DNA of 64,000 nucleotides from Catonia carolina. Lineage: Eukaryota > Arthropoda > Insecta > Hemiptera > Achilidae. Each line of letters begins with the position of its first letter. Position 1 is the first letter of the stretch. This document shows, piece by piece, positions 63,072 to 64,000 of this stretch. The stretch lies in the NCBI GenBank assembly GCA_035578175.1, contig JAQMRL010000014.1:12774274-12838273 (forward strand). Reading direction: 5' to 3'. Under the pieces are notes generated by a model. It did not search any database. It was not told where the DNA came from and was given only the letters and a program-made list of their open reading frames with translations. A program made the translations under genes and the position numbers.

Positions 63072-63999
63072 TGAGGTGTGGCTATTAAATAACTAGACTG
63101 ACGTAAAACAAATTATTTTAATTTTATACATAATCACTTATTGTCACCTTCAATGTACACTCCTTCTCTATCCCTACAACGCTCCATGCGAGTTTTCCAT
63201 TGTTGAAAACAGTGATGGAAGTCATCTTCTGTCAGCTCCTTAAGGACATGAGCCGCTTTCTTCTTTACAGCTTCCACAGACTCAAATCTTGTCCCTTTTA
63301 ATCCAGATTTCACCTTACAGAACAGGTAGAAGTCACATGGTGCATGATCTGGTGAATAAGATGGATGTTTTAACACTGAGATGCTGTACTTGGCTAGGAA
63401 CCTCTTGACATATAACGCTAAATAGCTGGCGCATTGTCTTGGTGGAGAACCAATGATTTGTCCTTCCAGATTTCAGCGCGTTTTTTCCTTACTCTTTGAC
63501 GTAGTTTAGAAAGTACTTGAAGGTAGCAATATTGATTCATTTTTTGACCTTCAGGAACCCAGTGAAGGTACACGATGCCATGGATATAAATAAAAACAAT
63601 CATCATTGCTTTAAATGTTGACTTGCTCATTCAAGCTTTTTTGGCTCTCGGTGAAGTTCGGCTCTTCTAGTGCATGGATTGGCGCTTCGTTTCCAGATCA
63701 TAAGTAAAAACCCACGTTCCATCATATGTTATTATCTTCTACCTGTTCCCTACAGTGAAATCTGCATTAAAAGGGACAAGATTTGAGTCTGTGGAAGCTG
63801 TAAAAGAGAAAGCGGCACGTGTCCTGAAGGAGCTGACAGAAGTTAACTTCCAGCACTGTTTCCAACTATGGAAAATTTGCATGGAGCGTTGTAGGGATAG
63901 AGAAGGAGTGTATATTGAAGGTGACAATAAGTGATTATGTATAAAATAAAAATACAATTTTTTACAACATCAGTCTCGTTATTTAATAGCCACACCTCG
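63072..63999 (-). mobile_element. MarP copy 6: palindromic mariner, subtype A
   Basis: 928 bp; left flank TA (63070-63071), right flank T at the window end. Arms of about 260 bp, junction ATGTTATTATCTTCTACCTG as in copy 1. Minus-strand core: MSKSTFKAMMIVFIYIHGIV, LHWVPEGQKMNQYCYLQVLS, LHQDNAPA, stop-shift, then LKHPSYSPDHAPCDFYLFCK. The PDL motif is PDH here. Confidence 0.9.
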
Positions 64000-64000
64000 T

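Overview
The window is eukaryotic and looks like an insect, most likely hemipteran, genome segment: AT-rich, no bacterial-style gene packing, spliced exons with GT..AG borders, and a very dense load of DNA transposons, LINEs, Penelope-like elements and tRNA-derived SINEs. The hemipteran guess is an inference from the mixture of repeats and is weak. All calls come from reading the sequence; no database search was run.

Host genes. (1) At 3156-3297 (+) lies the last coding exon of a gene entering from the left; it encodes an arginine/serine and lysine-rich tail (RS domain) typical of splicing factors, followed by a poly(A) signal. (2) From 16660 to 60749 (+) runs one long gene with 15 recognisable exons, about 927 codons, in which every internal exon begins and ends in phase 1. 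Most exons carry one cysteine-rich EGF/dumpy-like module; two very short exons (20432-20491, 37265-37348) are linkers. The first five modules end in a CxC..GxxGxP..C EGF tail, the later ones lack it. The start of the gene (signal peptide exon) was not found and should lie between about 3.5 and 16.6 kb or be hidden in repeats; the stop at 60747-60749 is the probable end.

Repeat landscape. Almost everything else is mobile DNA, often nested: six near-complete and one solo end of a palindromic mariner (here MarP) whose 5' end is replaced by an inverted copy of its 3' end; deletion-derivative mariners (MarB); a nearly full-length mutated mariner (MarC, 11056-12420) inside a Tigger/pogo relic; other mariner relics; a TA-inserting element family (TcH) that keeps only the helix-turn-helix start and acidic tail of a transposase; piggyBac (6728-7490), PIF/Harbinger (18100-19290; MITE 24186-24476), Tigger (51424-52405) and hAT (48955-49827, 53878-54338) elements; GIY-YIG Penelope-like fragments (20986-21306, 52488-53560); jockey-like and other LINE 3' ends; SINE families 1-4; a TIR-like repeat family (Rep-A) of about 0.95 kb; and several long inverted repeats.

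How it fits together: the EGF-module gene behaves as a transposon trap, with exons of 60-273 bp floating in introns of up to 8.6 kb built from nested insertions. Several insertions interrupt another element's reading frame, which gives independent proof of the insertion borders (Harbinger MITE in a tandem repeat, TcH in a mariner, MarC in Tigger, hAT in jockey). The most interesting signal is the repeated 3'-to-3' mariner architecture with two different internal junctions.
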